The notes under the pieces were generated by a model. That model worked only from the letters and a program-made list of their open reading frames with translations. It was not told the origin of the DNA and made no database searches. Made by a program: the position numbers and the translations under genes. 64,000 nucleotides of DNA from Roseivirga sp. UBA6061 (lineage in GTDB: Bacteria > Bacteroidota > Bacteroidia > Cytophagales > Cyclobacteriaceae). This document shows, piece after piece, positions 8,509 through 18,472 of this stretch (the first letter of the stretch is position 1; every line of letters starts with the position of its first letter). Where the stretch lies: contig DIYF01000010.1 in NCBI GenBank assembly GCA_002427745.1, forward strand, positions 105,516 to 169,515. Direction: 5' to 3'.

Positions 8509-8850
8509 ATGAGTACTGACAAAAACGAAGAGATAGAAAAAAGAATTAATGACACAATTAATTCGCTGGAGGGGTTGGGTAAGGCCAAAGCCAATCCGTT
8601 TTTCTTCACACGTCTGGAGGCGAGAATGCAGGAAGAACTGTTGCCGGCAAATGGTCCTTTTGCATTTCTAAGCAACCTGAAGTTGAGTGTTGCAGTGTTG
8701 GCCGTTTTCATGGTCTTGAATGTGGTCAGCATCTTTCTCATCGGTGGCAACAGCAATGATGCGGTCATTGAGGAAGAAGCGACTTTAGAAACCTTTGGCG
8801 AGGAGTTTTTCTCCGGAGCTGATCAGTACGACTACTCAAACGACTATTGA
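8509..8850 (+). CDS. Small membrane protein, putative anti-sigma factor
   Basis: The protein has 113 residues. The N-terminal 55 residues are charged and helical (cytoplasmic side), one membrane segment lies near residues 60-82 (SVAVLAVFMVLNVVSIFL), and the remainder is acidic. It follows the sigma factor after 54 bp and begins with a strong Shine-Dalgarno site. The topology and position are those of a membrane anti-sigma factor, though no zinc-binding anti-sigma motif is present. The role is inferred from context only. Confidence 0.6.
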   Translation: MSTDKNEEIEKRINDTINSLEGLGKAKANPFFFTRLEARMQEELLPANGPFAFLSNLKLSVAVLAVFMVLNVVSIFLIGGNSNDAVIEEEATLETFGEEFFSGADQYDYSNDY

Positions 8851-8852
8851 TT

Positions 8853-9386
8853 ATGGATTCTATAACACGCAACAAACGACTGAGATGGGTAGTGATGCTG
8901 CTGGTAGTGATGAATGTGGTTTTGCTCACAGTGATGTGGGTCGGTTACAACAAAGGGCCGGGAAGGGATAAGCCCGGCAATGGCGGAGACAGGTTTCTGG
9001 AGCGAAAGCTTGAATTGAGGCCTGAGCAGACCGAAGAGTTGAAAGCGTTGAGACAAGACCATTTTGAAAAACTGGAGACGCTCAAGAGAGAGTTTCATCA
9101 GTCGCGAAAAGAACTGCATGAACTCTGGAAGGATGAGCAGGGTGCTGCAGGGGCAAAAGGCCTCGCAGAAAAGATTGGCCGCTTACAGGCTGATATTGAA
9201 CTGGAAATCTTTACGCATTTCTCTGATATCAGGGAGATATGTGATGATAAACAAAAGAAAGTCTTTGACAGCATTATAGAAGAGGTGCTCAAGGGAGGAC
9301 AAAGGCGTGGAGGCCCGCAGGGCATGCCGCCACCTCGACAAGGACAAGGGCCGGGAGGCAACCTACCTCCGCGAAACGGCCGATAA
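8853..9386 (+). CDS. Second Spy/CpxP-like protein (heavy-metal-sensor type)
   Basis: From the ATG at 8853, 2 bp after the previous stop, the protein has 177 residues; a TTG at 8847 is a possible alternative. It has a membrane anchor near residues 10-29, then a long helical region (RPEQTEELKALRQDHFEKL), matching periplasmic heavy-metal-sensor/Spy-like proteins. It ends in a Gly/Pro/Arg-rich tail of about 30 residues, as does the Spy-like gene at 7234. It sits in the same operon as the sigma and putative anti-sigma genes, so it may sense the signal or be part of the response. Confidence 0.75.
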   Translation: MDSITRNKRLRWVVMLLVVMNVVLLTVMWVGYNKGPGRDKPGNGGDRFLERKLELRPEQTEELKALRQDHFEKLETLKREFHQSRKELHELWKDEQGAAGAKGLAEKIGRLQADIELEIFTHFSDIREICDDKQKKVFDSIIEEVLKGGQRRGGPQGMPPPRQGQGPGGNLPPRNGR

Positions 9387-9475
9387 GTAGCCTGCATTAG
9401 TCATGATTCAGGTTGCTTATCAATCTGAAATCAAGCGCATGCTTGAAAAACAAGTACAGACTAATGCAAGTGAAT

Positions 9476-10642
9476 ATGAAAAAGAGAGGAGTATTATTTA
9501 TCGGATTGATAGCCATGCTGGCCTTTGCCTGCTCAGGCGATAATGAGGATGATGTGATGCAGGAGATTGAGGAGGTCATTAATGAAGATTTATCCGATGT
9601 ATTAAACCTGCCTGTTAGCTATTACAATTATTCTAACCCCGACTTGCCGGTACATTTCAGAACCGGCCAAACCGCCAACATTGACAATACACCCGGCAGT
9701 AACCCTGTGACAGACGAAGGCGCAACGCTGGGCAGAGTACTGTTCTACGACCGGAAACTGTCGGCAAACAATACCATTGCCTGTGCCTCCTGCCATCTGC
9801 AGGAAAATGCCTTCACCGATCCTGATCAGTTCAGTACAGGCTTCGAAGGCGGGCTTACCGGCCGAAATTCTATGGGACTTTCCAATGCGCGCTACTACGA
9901 TAACGGACGTTTCTTCTGGGATGAGCGTGCAGCCACACTGGAAGATCAGGTGCTGATGCCGATCCAGGATGGGGTGGAAATGGGAATGACCCTGGATGAG
10001 CTGGTTGTCAAGTTACAGTCAGAAGAATACTACGAGGTCCTGTTCGAAGATGCTTTTGGTACACCTGAGGTCACCTCTGAGAGAGTATCACTCGCTTTGG
10101 CACAGTTTGTACGCTCTATGGTGTCATACCAGTCGCGCTATGATGAAGGACTGATCGCGGCAGGAGGAGATGAGGATGATGATTTCCCCAACTTCTCAGC
10201 TATCGAAAACCGAGGAAAAGACCTGTTTTTCAGCGGCAGAACCCAGTGTAGCAATTGCCATGAAGCAGCTACCTTCTCAGGAGACCGTGCCAGAAACAAT
10301 GGTCTGGATGCCGTATTGACTGACCTGGGTGTAGGTGGTGCCAACGGACGGGCCCAGGATAACGGAGAGTTTAAAACCGGTTCACTCCGCAATGTGGCGC
10401 TGACAGCTCCTTATATGCATGATGGTCGCTTTTCCACACTCCGTGAGGTGGTAGTGTTCTACAATAATGGCATTCAGAATAGCCCGAACCTCGATAACAG
10501 ATTGCGCATGGGGAATGGTGGTGTACGCAGAATGAATCTCAGCCCGCAGGAAATTGATGCCCTGGTGGCCTTTATGGAAACACTGACTGATCAGAGCTTT
10601 ATCGAGGATCCTAAATTCTCAAACCCCTTTGTAGATCAGTAA
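9476..10642 (+). CDS. Di-haem cytochrome c peroxidase-family lipoprotein
   Basis: Starting at the ATG at 9476, the protein has 388 residues with a lipobox (LAFAC, Cys19); the frame is open upstream to 9413 but this start gives a proper lipoprotein signal. Two haem c motifs are seen: CASCH (residues 103-107) and CSNCH (258-262). Conserved surroundings include LGRVLFYDRKLS and GSLRNVALTAPYMHDGRF. This matches bacterial cytochrome c peroxidases/MauG-like proteins, which reduce peroxide or oxidise substrates in the periplasm. The acidic linker after Cys19 is typical for Bacteroidota. A terminator follows at 10753. Confidence 0.9.
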   Translation: MKKRGVLFIGLIAMLAFACSGDNEDDVMQEIEEVINEDLSDVLNLPVSYYNYSNPDLPVHFRTGQTANIDNTPGSNPVTDEGATLGRVLFYDRKLSANNTIACASCHLQENAFTDPDQFSTGFEGGLTGRNSMGLSNARYYDNGRFFWDERAATLEDQVLMPIQDGVEMGMTLDELVVKLQSEEYYEVLFEDAFGTPEVTSERVSLALAQFVRSMVSYQSRYDEGLIAAGGDEDDDFPNFSAIENRGKDLFFSGRTQCSNCHEAATFSGDRARNNGLDAVLTDLGVGGANGRAQDNGEFKTGSLRNVALTAPYMHDGRFSTLREVVVFYNNGIQNSPNLDNRLRMGNGGVRRMNLSPQEIDALVAFMETLTDQSFIEDPKFSNPFVDQ

Positions 10643-10752
10643 GAAAACAAGTCGTTTGATGCACCTGTGAGATGGACAGGATGAGATGAGGTATCGAATG
10701 ACCAGATGATAGTTTACATTGATAGTTCATATACTATTGTACTTAGGTTGAG

Positions 10753-10782
10753 AAAGGAGTCCGTACGGGACTCCTTTTGTTT
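10753..10782 (+). terminator. Rho-independent terminator after cytochrome c peroxidase
   Basis: AAAGGAGTCC (10753-10762) pairs perfectly with GGACTCCTTT (10768-10777), with a 5-nt loop and a T-rich end. Confidence 0.85.
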
Positions 10783-10805
10783 TGAGTTTTCGTCTAAATT
10801 AGGGC

Positions 10806-11951
10806 ATGCTCAAACCGCAAGATTTAGAGAGCCTGATCACTCTGAGACATGAACTGCATAGCCGCCCTGAGGTTTCGGGCAATGAGTCAGAAACAAGGGA
10901 TAGAATTAAGGTCTGGCTACAGCGAATACTACCCGAAGTTGCAATAGCAGAGGCCGGGAGAGGGCTTTTTGCCATTTGTAAGGGAAGTGACCCAGGGCCT
11001 GTTACGCTGATCAGAGCCGAGCTGGATGCTTTGCCCATTGAGGAGGTGAATGAGATACCCTATAAATCTCAGAGGCTGGGTGTATCTCACAAATGTGGTC
11101 ATGACGGGCATATGACCATGGTAGCCGGACTGGCTCATCTGCTCAGAGATCACCCTCCGGAAAAAGGCAGCGTGGTGTTGCTCTTCCAGTCGGCAGAAGA
11201 GACCGGAGAGGGAGCGCAGTGGATGTTGAATACGCCCGCCTTTCAGGAGATCAAACCCGACTATGCTTTTTCATTGCACAATTTACCCGGCCTGCCTATG
11301 CATCAGATTACCTGTAAAACGGGCACTTTTTGTGCGGCTTCTACGGGAATAAAAATCAGGCTGTATGGAAAAACCGCCCATGCCAGCTCTCCGGAAACAG
11401 GGCTAAGCCCGGCTATAGGAATTGCTCAGTTGACCACTGTCCTTAATTCGCTCGTAGGAGCATCAGACTTTGTGGATTTTACCCTGCTTACCATTACGCA
11501 TGTGCAGCTAGGTGAGCCCACTTTTGGTATCAGCCCGGGAGTAGGGGAGTTAAGGGTAACTATCAGGGCTTACCAGGATGCAGATTTGGATAAACTCAAA
11601 GTACTAATTGAATCCCGGGTGAAGGAAGTGGCAAAAGCAGAAAGCCTGACTTTCGATCTGACTTATCACGAGCCTTTTGCGGCTACGGTCAATCACGAAG
11701 AGGCTGTGGAGATGATCCAGCAAGTTGCTGAGCAAAGCGATCTGCGCTTTAATCCGATGGAATTACCCAATCCGTGGTCCGAAGACTTCGGGCTTTTTTT
11801 ACAACAAAGCAAAGGAGCGATGTTTGGCCTGGGTTCCGGGGTTGATCAGCCTGCTCTGCACAATCCCGATTATGATTTCCCGGATGAACTGATTGAAACA
11901 GGTGTAGCCATGTTCTGGGGCTTGCTCCGAAAACTCAATTATCAGGGCTGA
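10806..11951 (+). CDS. M20 family amidohydrolase / peptidase
   Basis: This 381-residue metallohydrolase has metal-binding motifs CGHDGHMTM (about residues 97-105) and AEET (about 137-140), and a C-terminal segment ending in GSGVDQPALHNPDYDFPD. The start (LITLRHELHSRPEVSGNE) matches amidohydrolases of the M20D group, which includes N-acyl-amino-acid and hippurate hydrolases and some diaminopimelate deacetylases. The substrate is not determined. It is probably cytoplasmic. It is convergent with clpC, with a bidirectional terminator between. Confidence 0.9.
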   Translation: MLKPQDLESLITLRHELHSRPEVSGNESETRDRIKVWLQRILPEVAIAEAGRGLFAICKGSDPGPVTLIRAELDALPIEEVNEIPYKSQRLGVSHKCGHDGHMTMVAGLAHLLRDHPPEKGSVVLLFQSAEETGEGAQWMLNTPAFQEIKPDYAFSLHNLPGLPMHQITCKTGTFCAASTGIKIRLYGKTAHASSPETGLSPAIGIAQLTTVLNSLVGASDFVDFTLLTITHVQLGEPTFGISPGVGELRVTIRAYQDADLDKLKVLIESRVKEVAKAESLTFDLTYHEPFAATVNHEEAVEMIQQVAEQSDLRFNPMELPNPWSEDFGLFLQQSKGAMFGLGSGVDQPALHNPDYDFPDELIETGVAMFWGLLRKLNYQG

Positions 11952-12015
11952 GTGTCACTCGGCAAAGCCGAGCGACTGGTGGGGTACTCTGTGCTCCTGG
12001 CGACTGATTCCAAAC

Positions 12016-12050
12016 AAAAAGCCCCAACCATCGCTGGTCAGGGCTTTTCT
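12016..12050. terminator. Bidirectional terminator between M20 hydrolase and clpC
   Basis: AAAAAGCCC...GGGCTTTT forms the outer stem and ACCA/TGGT around TCGC forms the inner stem. It has A and T runs on both sides, so it could stop transcripts from both convergent genes. Confidence 0.8.
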
Positions 12051-12065
12051 CATTATTAATCAAGT

Positions 12066-14621
12066 CTATTCAGCGGAGTCTTCCTCCTCCTTCTTTTTGG
12101 TTCTCTTTTTCCTGATTTTAATTTTCAGCTCTGAAGCTTCTCCATCATGGTCGGCCAGCAAGGTATCGCCTTCTCCGATTTCTCCCTTCAGGATTTCTTC
12201 AGCAATCTGATCTTCCAGGTATTTCTGAATGGCTCTGTTCAAAGGTCTTGCTCCATATTGTGGATCATATCCTTTGTCAGCCAGGAAGTCTTTCGCCTTG
12301 TCGGTCAGTTTTACTTTATAACCGATGTTTTCGATACGGCTCAAGAGCTTGGTCAGAGAAATATCAATGATCTTATGGATATCCTCTCTGCTCAGAGAGT
12401 TAAAGATGATCACATCATCCAGCCTGTTCAAAAACTCAGGGCTGAAGGTCTTCTTCAGAGCTTTCTGAATAGTATCCTTCATGATGGCTTCGTTGTTGTC
12501 CATTTTGGATTGCGTACTGAAGCCAATACCAGATCCGAAATCTTTCAGATCTCTTACCCCAATGTTAGAGGTCATGATAATGATGGTATTTCTGAAGTCA
12601 ACTCTTCTGCCCAGACCATCGGTAAGTATACCGTCATCCAGTACTTGCAGCAGAATGTTGAAAACATCAGGGTGTGCTTTCTCAATTTCGTCAAGCAATA
12701 CCACTGAATAAGGCTTTCTTCTCACTTTCTCAGTAAGCTGACCGCCTTCTTCATAGCCTACATAGCCGGGAGGCGCTCCCACGAGTCTTGATACAGAGAA
12801 TTTCTCCATGTATTCACTCATATCGATGCGCACCAGCGAATCTTCTTTATCAAACAGGTAGGCAGAAAGCACCTTGGCCAGCTCTGTTTTACCTACACCG
12901 GTAGGTCCTAAGAAAACAAAGGTTCCGATCGGTTTGGTAGGATCTTTCAGTCCTACACGGGTTCTTTGAATCGCCTTGGTCAGCTTCTTGATCGCCTCAT
13001 CCTGGCCTATTACTTTGCCGTTCAGTTGCTCACCCATGCCCACAAGCTTGCTCTGTTCTTTCTGAGCTACACGCTTGGTCGGTATGCCGGTCATCATGGC
13101 GATTACCTCGGCCACATTTTCCTCATCTACCTTATAGCGTTTGGACTTACTCTCGTCTTCCCACTTGGCCTTGGCACGGTCCAGCTGATCGATCAGCTTT
13201 TTCTCTTTATCACGTAGTTGCGCTGCCTCTTCATATTTCTGGCTTTTCACAACTCTGTTTTTCTCTTTTTTAACCTCCTCGATCGACTCTTCCAGCTTCA
13301 CAATGTCTTCCGGAACGTGGATGTTGTTGATATGCACACGGGCACCTGCTTCGTCCAGTACATCAATCGCCTTGTCTGGCAAGAAACGGTCTGAGATATA
13401 GCGATCAGATAACGACACACAAGCAGCAATCGCTTCTTCTGTATAGTTTACGTGATGGTGCTCCTCGTACTTCTCTTTGATATTGATGAGGATTTGTACT
13501 GTTTCTTCAGGAGTAGTAGGATCTACCATTACCTGCTGGAAACGTCTGGCCAAAGCACCATCTTTTTCAATGTACTGACGGTATTCATCCAGCGTGGTGG
13601 CACCGATGCATTGAATTTCTCCCCTGGCCAGGGCTGGTTTGAACATGTTAGAGGCATCCAGCGAACCGGAAGCTCCACCCGCCCCTACAATAGTATGTAG
13701 CTCGTCAATGAACAGAATCACCTCAGGCGATTTTTCAAGCTCGTTCATGACGGCTTTCATGCGCTCTTCGAACTGACCGCGATACTTCGTGCCGGCAACC
13801 AAAGATGCCAGGTCCAGTGTCACGACTCTTTTACCGAAGAGTACACGGGATACTTTCTTCTGGATAATTCTTAAGGCCAGGCCTTCAGCGATGGCACTTT
13901 TACCTACACCCGGCTCTCCAATCAGGATCGGGTTGTTTTTCTTTCTTCTACTCAGAATCTGCGCAACGCGCTCAATTTCTTTTTCACGACCCACAATCGG
14001 ATCGAGCTTCTCATCTTCAGCGTATTTGGTAAGATCTCTTCCGAAGTTATCCAGCACAGGTGTTCTTGACTTTTCAGTACTTTTTCCTCCTGACTTTTCG
14101 GAACCTCCTCCACCAGAGCTGCTTCCAAACATTTTTGAACCGTCATCATCCGGATCATCGGTATCTGAAGACGCCATTGGGTTTTCTCCCTGATATTCCA
14201 GCATTTCTTTTACCACTTCATAGTTCACATCAAATTTTTCAAGTATCTGAGTAGCGATGTTATCTTCATCTCTCAGAATAGAGAGCAACAGGTGCTCTGT
14301 GCCGATCAACTGGCTCTTGAAAATTTTAGCCTCCAGATAAGTGATCTTCAATACTTTCTCTGACTGACGGGTCAGTGGAATATTTGCAAGGTTTTTAACA
14401 TTGTGATTTGCTGTGCCTTTGGTAGCACGTTCAACTGCAGCCCGCAGTTCTTCCAGAGAGGTGCCCAGCTTTTTCAAGATGCTCACCGCTACTCCCTCAC
14501 CCTCTCTGATCATGCCGAGTAAAAGGTGCTCTGTGCCTATATAGTCATGTCCCAGGCGCAACGCTTCTTCGCGACTCAGGGAAATAACTTCTTTTACTCT
14601 ATTTGAAAATTTTGCTTCCAT
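12066..14621 (-). CDS. clpC: ATP-dependent Clp protease ATP-binding subunit ClpC
   Basis: The 851-residue protein has the full ClpC layout: two Clp N-terminal repeats (about 1-150), an acidic Ser/Gly-rich linker, AAA+ domain 1 with GEPGVGKS and LFIDELHT, a UVR-like coiled middle region, AAA+ domain 2 with GPTGVGKT and [10 protein letters not shown], and a C-terminal Clp domain. The Ser/Gly linker near residues 150-180 is typical for Bacteroidota. It unfolds proteins for ClpP in the cytoplasm. The Lys/Glu-rich C-terminus is long. It stands alone on the minus strand; no heat-shock operator was recognised in the 117-bp gap upstream. Confidence 0.95.
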   Translation of the reverse strand: MEAKFSNRVKEVISLSREEALRLGHDYIGTEHLLLGMIREGEGVAVSILKKLGTSLEELRAAVERATKGTANHNVKNLANIPLTRQSEKVLKITYLEAKIFKSQLIGTEHLLLSILRDEDNIATQILEKFDVNYEVVKEMLEYQGENPMASSDTDDPDDDGSKMFGSSSGGGGSEKSGGKSTEKSRTPVLDNFGRDLTKYAEDEKLDPIVGREKEIERVAQILSRRKKNNPILIGEPGVGKSAIAEGLALRIIQKKVSRVLFGKRVVTLDLASLVAGTKYRGQFEERMKAVMNELEKSPEVILFIDELHTIVGAGGASGSLDASNMFKPALARGEIQCIGATTLDEYRQYIEKDGALARRFQQVMVDPTTPEETVQILINIKEKYEEHHHVNYTEEAIAACVSLSDRYISDRFLPDKAIDVLDEAGARVHINNIHVPEDIVKLEESIEEVKKEKNRVVKSQKYEEAAQLRDKEKKLIDQLDRAKAKWEDESKSKRYKVDEENVAEVIAMMTGIPTKRVAQKEQSKLVGMGEQLNGKVIGQDEAIKKLTKAIQRTRVGLKDPTKPIGTFVFLGPTGVGKTELAKVLSAYLFDKEDSLVRIDMSEYMEKFSVSRLVGAPPGYVGYEEGGQLTEKVRRKPYSVVLLDEIEKAHPDVFNILLQVLDDGILTDGLGRRVDFRNTIIIMTSNIGVRDLKDFGSGIGFSTQSKMDNNEAIMKDTIQKALKKTFSPEFLNRLDDVIIFNSLSREDIHKIIDISLTKLLSRIENIGYKVKLTDKAKDFLADKGYDPQYGARPLNRAIQKYLEDQIAEEILKGEIGEGDTLLADHDGEASELKIKIRKKRTKKKEEEDSAE

Positions 14622-14738
14622 TTACTACTTTCTAATGGTCATTTTTGTCGCATCACTAACCAAAGATCAATATACTAAGATTAGCATTATGACCTACAAG
14701 AAAACGATATCATAACTGACTTTGTTTTCTAACGTTTT

Positions 14739-15362
14739 TTAGGCCCGGGATTGTTCCAGGATGCTTCCCGCCATCGGACCTTCACAAAACAACAGGTCCA
14801 ATATGCTCAGGTTGGCTGCAAAGTTATTGCCAAAAATCTGGTGATAAGGTTGTGCAGTGAACCATTGGAGCTCAGAAACGGCCTTTTTGGGGTGAATTAC
14901 GGATCTAAGGTCGGTTACATTACCGTCAACCTCTTTTTCGAATTTTTCCGTAAAACGGACAGGTGTGCCAATTTGGAGGTATTTGAGACACAATGTCATG
15001 AGTTTGCTGTTCAGCTCAAACAATGTGGCGCATTGCGACAGAATGATTTCCCTTACCTCATCGGAATAGTAATCAAAGAAAGGAGATTTGCCATAGGCCG
15101 ACTGCAATGCTCTCCAGTGGGTATTCATCCACTTTTGCTTATAGTCGATCGTCAGTTCCCGGATCGGGATTTTTCTACTGCGATGATTCACCGGTACGGA
15201 CAGGTTCAGTACGCCATTGGCCCCGAGAATCCTACATCTGTTCTGATAGCTCTGTTTTACAAAGTTTTGTTGGGCCTCAATCCACACTTCATCGGCTTGT
15301 CTGATAGCGGTGAAATAGGCCACTGATGGCAGGTACTGTATGTCCAGCAGAATCTTCTTCAT
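14739..15362 (-). CDS. WbqC-like family protein
   Basis: This 207-residue protein matches the WbqC-like family: an N-terminal LLDIQYLPSVAYF, a central VPVNHRSRKIPIREL block, and a WRALQSAYGKSPFFDYY motif. Members are common in Bacteroidota and in O-antigen loci; the function is not established, and thioester-dependent transfer has been suggested. It starts 4 bp after the tRNA-modification gene on the same strand, so the two are likely in one operon. Confidence 0.85.
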   Translation of the reverse strand: MKKILLDIQYLPSVAYFTAIRQADEVWIEAQQNFVKQSYQNRCRILGANGVLNLSVPVNHRSRKIPIRELTIDYKQKWMNTHWRALQSAYGKSPFFDYYSDEVREIILSQCATLFELNSKLMTLCLKYLQIGTPVRFTEKFEKEVDGNVTDLRSVIHPKKAVSELQWFTAQPYHQIFGNNFAANLSILDLLFCEGPMAGSILEQSRA

Positions 15363-15366
15363 GCAC

Positions 15367-15990
15367 TCAGATATATAGGTCCAGGTCGCCCAGGCCTTCC
15401 CTCACGATTTCAAACTCATCGTTGGCGCAGTTTACCACGGTAGAAGCCACATTGCTGCCATAACCACCATCTATGACTATATCCACCAGGTTCTGATACT
15501 TCTCGTAAATGAGTTCCGGATCTGTGGAGTACTCTACGATCTCATCTTCATCGTGAATAGAAGTAGTAATTATGGGGTTGCCCAGCTCATGTACAATATG
15601 CCTGGGAATGTTGTTGTCAGGAATACGAATGCCCACCGTTTTTCGCTTGGCATTCAGCGCTTTAGGTACATTGCTCGTAGAGTTAAGAATAAAAGTAAAG
15701 GGTCCGGGCAGGGCCTTTTTCATCACCTTAAAAACGGGGGTGCTCAGATTCTTGACATACGAAGATATTTCGCTCAGATCGTAGCAGATAAATGAAAGGC
15801 TTTGCGGTTTGATCTGCTTGATCTGACAGACCCGCTGAACGGCTTTTGCATTGGAAAAATCACAGCCAATACCATACACCGTGTCGGTAGGATATATGAT
15901 TACGCCTCCATTCCGAAGCACCTTGACGATCTCGTCAATTTTGTGCTGTTCGGGATTCTCCTCGTATAGTTTAATAAACGTAGCTGACAT
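15367..15990 (-). CDS. L-threonylcarbamoyladenylate synthase (TsaC/YrdC/Sua5 type)
   Basis: This 207-residue protein has the YrdC-domain core: [18 protein letters not shown] near residues 28-45, a [17 protein letters not shown] strand, and PGPFTFIL. Members make threonylcarbamoyl-AMP from threonine, bicarbonate and ATP for the t6A modification of tRNAs that read ANN codons. It is cytoplasmic. It lies upstream of the WbqC-like gene and is divergent from mltG. Confidence 0.9.
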   Translation of the reverse strand: MSATFIKLYEENPEQHKIDEIVKVLRNGGVIIYPTDTVYGIGCDFSNAKAVQRVCQIKQIKPQSLSFICYDLSEISSYVKNLSTPVFKVMKKALPGPFTFILNSTSNVPKALNAKRKTVGIRIPDNNIPRHIVHELGNPIITTSIHDEDEIVEYSTDPELIYEKYQNLVDIVIDGGYGSNVASTVVNCANDEFEIVREGLGDLDLYI

Positions 15991-16026
15991 AGGTTTTGAG
16001 CGCGTTCGAAGTTAGGACAAATTCGC

Positions 16027-16034
16027 TATTTTTG
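16027..16034 (+). promoter_or_regulatory. Bacteroidota -7 promoter box for mltG
   Basis: TATTTTTG fits TAnnTTTG exactly. A weak -33 match (TTCG, 16005-16008) lies 18 bp upstream. If transcription starts a few bases after the box, mltG (ATG at 16042) has almost no 5' leader. Confidence 0.6.
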
Positions 16035-16041
16035 TGCCCCC

Positions 16042-17076
16042 ATGAGGAAAAGAAAGATATTTATGATTGTGATGGTAGTATTTTCAGTACTACTCACCAC
16101 GTTTACCTTTTACTTCTACCAGATGTTTAAAGGGGCTAATATTTTGCTTGATAAGCCCGATCTGGTCATCACCATTGAGAAAGGAGAAACCTTCAGCGAA
16201 CTAAGGGCCAGATTGTATGATGCGGAGGTTGTGCAGGAAGCTGTTTCTTTCAGCTTTGTGGCAAAAGTACTCGACTACCAGGAGGCTGTGAAACCGGGTG
16301 TTTATCTACTGAAGTCTGGTATGTCTAATCTGGATGCCGTGCGTATGCTCAGGGCGGGAGCTCAGGTACCGGTCAATGTAACTTTCAATAATGTGAGACT
16401 CAAAAATGAGCTCGCGGAGAAAATTACTGCCAATACGGGTATCAAACCTTCAGATTTTGAAGCTCTGTTGAGCGATGAAGCCTTTCTTGAGCAGTATAAC
16501 CTGAATGCAGACAACAGCATGACCGTTTTTCTGCCAAATACCTATGAGGTATACTGGACGATTACGGCTGAGGAACTCTTTGATAAGATGTACAAGGCTC
16601 ACCAGAGCTTCTGGACGGCAGAGCGTAAACAAAAAGCGGAAGCTCTCAATCTGAACCCCGTGCAGGTGTCCATCCTGGCTTCCATTGTGCAGGCAGAGAC
16701 CATTATGTCTGATGAGCGCGCCAAGGTGGCCGGCCTTTACCTCAACAGGTTGGGCAAAGATATGTACCTGCAGGCCGATCCTACCGTGAAATACGCTTTG
16801 GGAGATTTTGCGATTCAGCGGATTCTGACAAAGGACACGCGTGTCAAAAGTCCATACAACACGTATATCAACAGAGGCCTGCCACCTGGACCTATCAATC
16901 TGCCTAGCCTTGCCTCCATAAATTCTGTTCTGAATTACGAAAAGCATGACTATCTTTATATGTGTGCCAGGGAGGATTTTTCCGGTTATCACAGCTTTGC
17001 AAAAACGCTTACTGAGCACAATAGAAATGCCAGCAAGTTGCATAGAGCCTTGAATCAAAGAAGAATTTACAGATAG
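16042..17076 (+). CDS. mltG: Endolytic transglycosylase MltG
   Basis: This 344-residue protein has one N-terminal membrane segment (residues 7-28), a LysM-like region, and the YceG/MltG catalytic domain. The catalytic Glu219 is in QAETIMSDE. A YALGDF...SPYNTYINRGLPPGPINLP block follows. MltG cuts nascent peptidoglycan strands at the membrane and is a proposed terminator of glycan elongation. It leads an operon: the thioesterase gene starts 1 bp after its stop. Confidence 0.9.
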   Translation: MRKRKIFMIVMVVFSVLLTTFTFYFYQMFKGANILLDKPDLVITIEKGETFSELRARLYDAEVVQEAVSFSFVAKVLDYQEAVKPGVYLLKSGMSNLDAVRMLRAGAQVPVNVTFNNVRLKNELAEKITANTGIKPSDFEALLSDEAFLEQYNLNADNSMTVFLPNTYEVYWTITAEELFDKMYKAHQSFWTAERKQKAEALNLNPVQVSILASIVQAETIMSDERAKVAGLYLNRLGKDMYLQADPTVKYALGDFAIQRILTKDTRVKSPYNTYINRGLPPGPINLPSLASINSVLNYEKHDYLYMCAREDFSGYHSFAKTLTEHNRNASKLHRALNQRRIYR

Positions 17077-17077
17077 C

Positions 17078-17500
17078 ATGTACCAAGCCACCACCCGGAT
17101 CAGGGTTCGCTATGCAGAAACCGATCAGATGGGCCATGTATACCACGGCAATTATGCGATTTACCATGAGGTGGCCAGGGTTGATGCCATGAAGCAAATA
17201 GGTTTCAGCTATAAGGGCTTGGAGGAATCGGGTATCATGATGCCGGTATATGAAAACAGCTTCAGGTACCACTTGCCGGCCCTGTATGATCAGTTACTTA
17301 CCATTAAGGTTTTTGTAGAAGAGTTGCCCAAAGTGAAAATGATCTTTCGCTATGAGGTGACGAATGAAGATAACAAGCTTATTCATACGGGGAGTACCAC
17401 ACTCTTTTTTATGGATAAGGCAAGCCAGAGACCAGTGAGGGCTCCGCAGCACCTGGTAGATTTATTGACACCCTACTTCCATGAAGGACAGGATACTTGA
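17078..17500 (+). CDS. Acyl-CoA thioesterase (YbgC/4HBT hot-dog fold)
   Basis: This 140-residue protein has the hot-dog thioesterase motif RYAETDQMGHVYHGNYAIYHE, cut here to its key parts: Asp16 is the catalytic acid and HGNY is the typical turn. It probably hydrolyses acyl-CoA or acyl-carrier thioesters in the cytoplasm. It starts 1 bp after mltG and overlaps the YihY gene by 20 bp. Confidence 0.85.
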   Translation: MYQATTRIRVRYAETDQMGHVYHGNYAIYHEVARVDAMKQIGFSYKGLEESGIMMPVYENSFRYHLPALYDQLLTIKVFVEELPKVKMIFRYEVTNEDNKLIHTGSTTLFFMDKASQRPVRAPQHLVDLLTPYFHEGQDT

Positions 17501-18425
17501 TTATATCTTCAAAAACCCATGGTACCTGCGACTGGTCGCGCTGTTACAGCGCATCAAACTGGGTAAGAATAAGGTGGGGTTGTATGATGCGGTGGTCATC
17601 TTTCTGCAGAAAATGTATAATGACGAACTGCTGGACCGGGCCAATGGTGTGGCATTCAGCTTTACAATGGCCATCTTTCCGGCCATTATCTTCCTGTTTA
17701 CACTCACACCCTATATTCAGAATTTCTTTCCCGCGGTAGATAACCATGAAATAATCGGCTTTTTGAAGACCATTTTGCCGGATAACCTGTATCTGGCTGC
17801 TGAAACAACCATCACAGACATTATCAGCAAACAGCGTGGCGGACTGCTGTCATTCGGTTTTGTACTTACATTAATCCTCTCTACCAATGGGATGTCGGCT
17901 CTGATGAGTGCCTTCAATGCCTGCTATAAAACGGTGGAAACCCGTGGTTTCATAAAGATGCGTATCGTAGCAACTGGTTTGATCTTCATTCTGGCTGTAT
18001 CCATCATTGTATCGGTAGCACTGTTGGTGGTGGGGCAGCAGTTTCTGAGAGACTCGGATATCCGTGCTGTAGTGGCCGACAATATTTCTCTGGACCTGAT
18101 TATCATTCTGAGATTTATATTTCTGTATATCATCTTTCAGGTGGCCATATCATCGATCTATTACTTTGCACCAGCTGTGCATGAAAAGTGGCATTTTTTG
18201 AGTGTGGGCTCGGTTTTCTCAAGCCTCGCCAGTATTCTGGCTTCCTTCGGGTTTTCGTACTATGTCAACAATTTCGGCACCTATAATAAGCTTTATGGCT
18301 CTATCGGGGTGCTGCTGGTGTTGATGCTTTGGCTTTTTATCATTTCGCTCATTTTGCTGGTTGGATTTGAGATGAATGCTGCGATTGACAAGGCTAAAAT
18401 GGACCAGCGAAAAGCACAAATATGA
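17481..18425 (+). CDS. YihY/BrkB-family inner membrane protein
   Basis: This 314-residue polytopic protein has about six hydrophobic segments and the family's FSFTMAIFPAIIFLFTL and MRIVATGLIFILAVSIIV-type stretches, ending in MLWLFIISLILLVGFEMNA. The family (once annotated as ribonuclease BN) has no established biochemical role; it may be a transporter or channel. It is the third gene of the mltG operon. Confidence 0.85.
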   Translation: MKDRILDYIFKNPWYLRLVALLQRIKLGKNKVGLYDAVVIFLQKMYNDELLDRANGVAFSFTMAIFPAIIFLFTLTPYIQNFFPAVDNHEIIGFLKTILPDNLYLAAETTITDIISKQRGGLLSFGFVLTLILSTNGMSALMSAFNACYKTVETRGFIKMRIVATGLIFILAVSIIVSVALLVVGQQFLRDSDIRAVVADNISLDLIIILRFIFLYIIFQVAISSIYYFAPAVHEKWHFLSVGSVFSSLASILASFGFSYYVNNFGTYNKLYGSIGVLLVLMLWLFIISLILLVGFEMNAAIDKAKMDQRKAQI

Positions 18426-18442
18426 TTTTTTAAGATTCAATG

Positions 18443-18472
18443 TTTGCAGAAAAGAATTAACTGCTATCTTTG
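18443..18472 (+). promoter_or_regulatory. Bacteroidota-type promoter for the tRNA pair
   Basis: TTTG (18443-18446) and TATCTTTG (18465-18472) are separated by 18 bp. Both boxes match the consensus. A transcript from here would run through tRNA-Ser and tRNA-Glu to the terminator at 18708. Confidence 0.85.
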
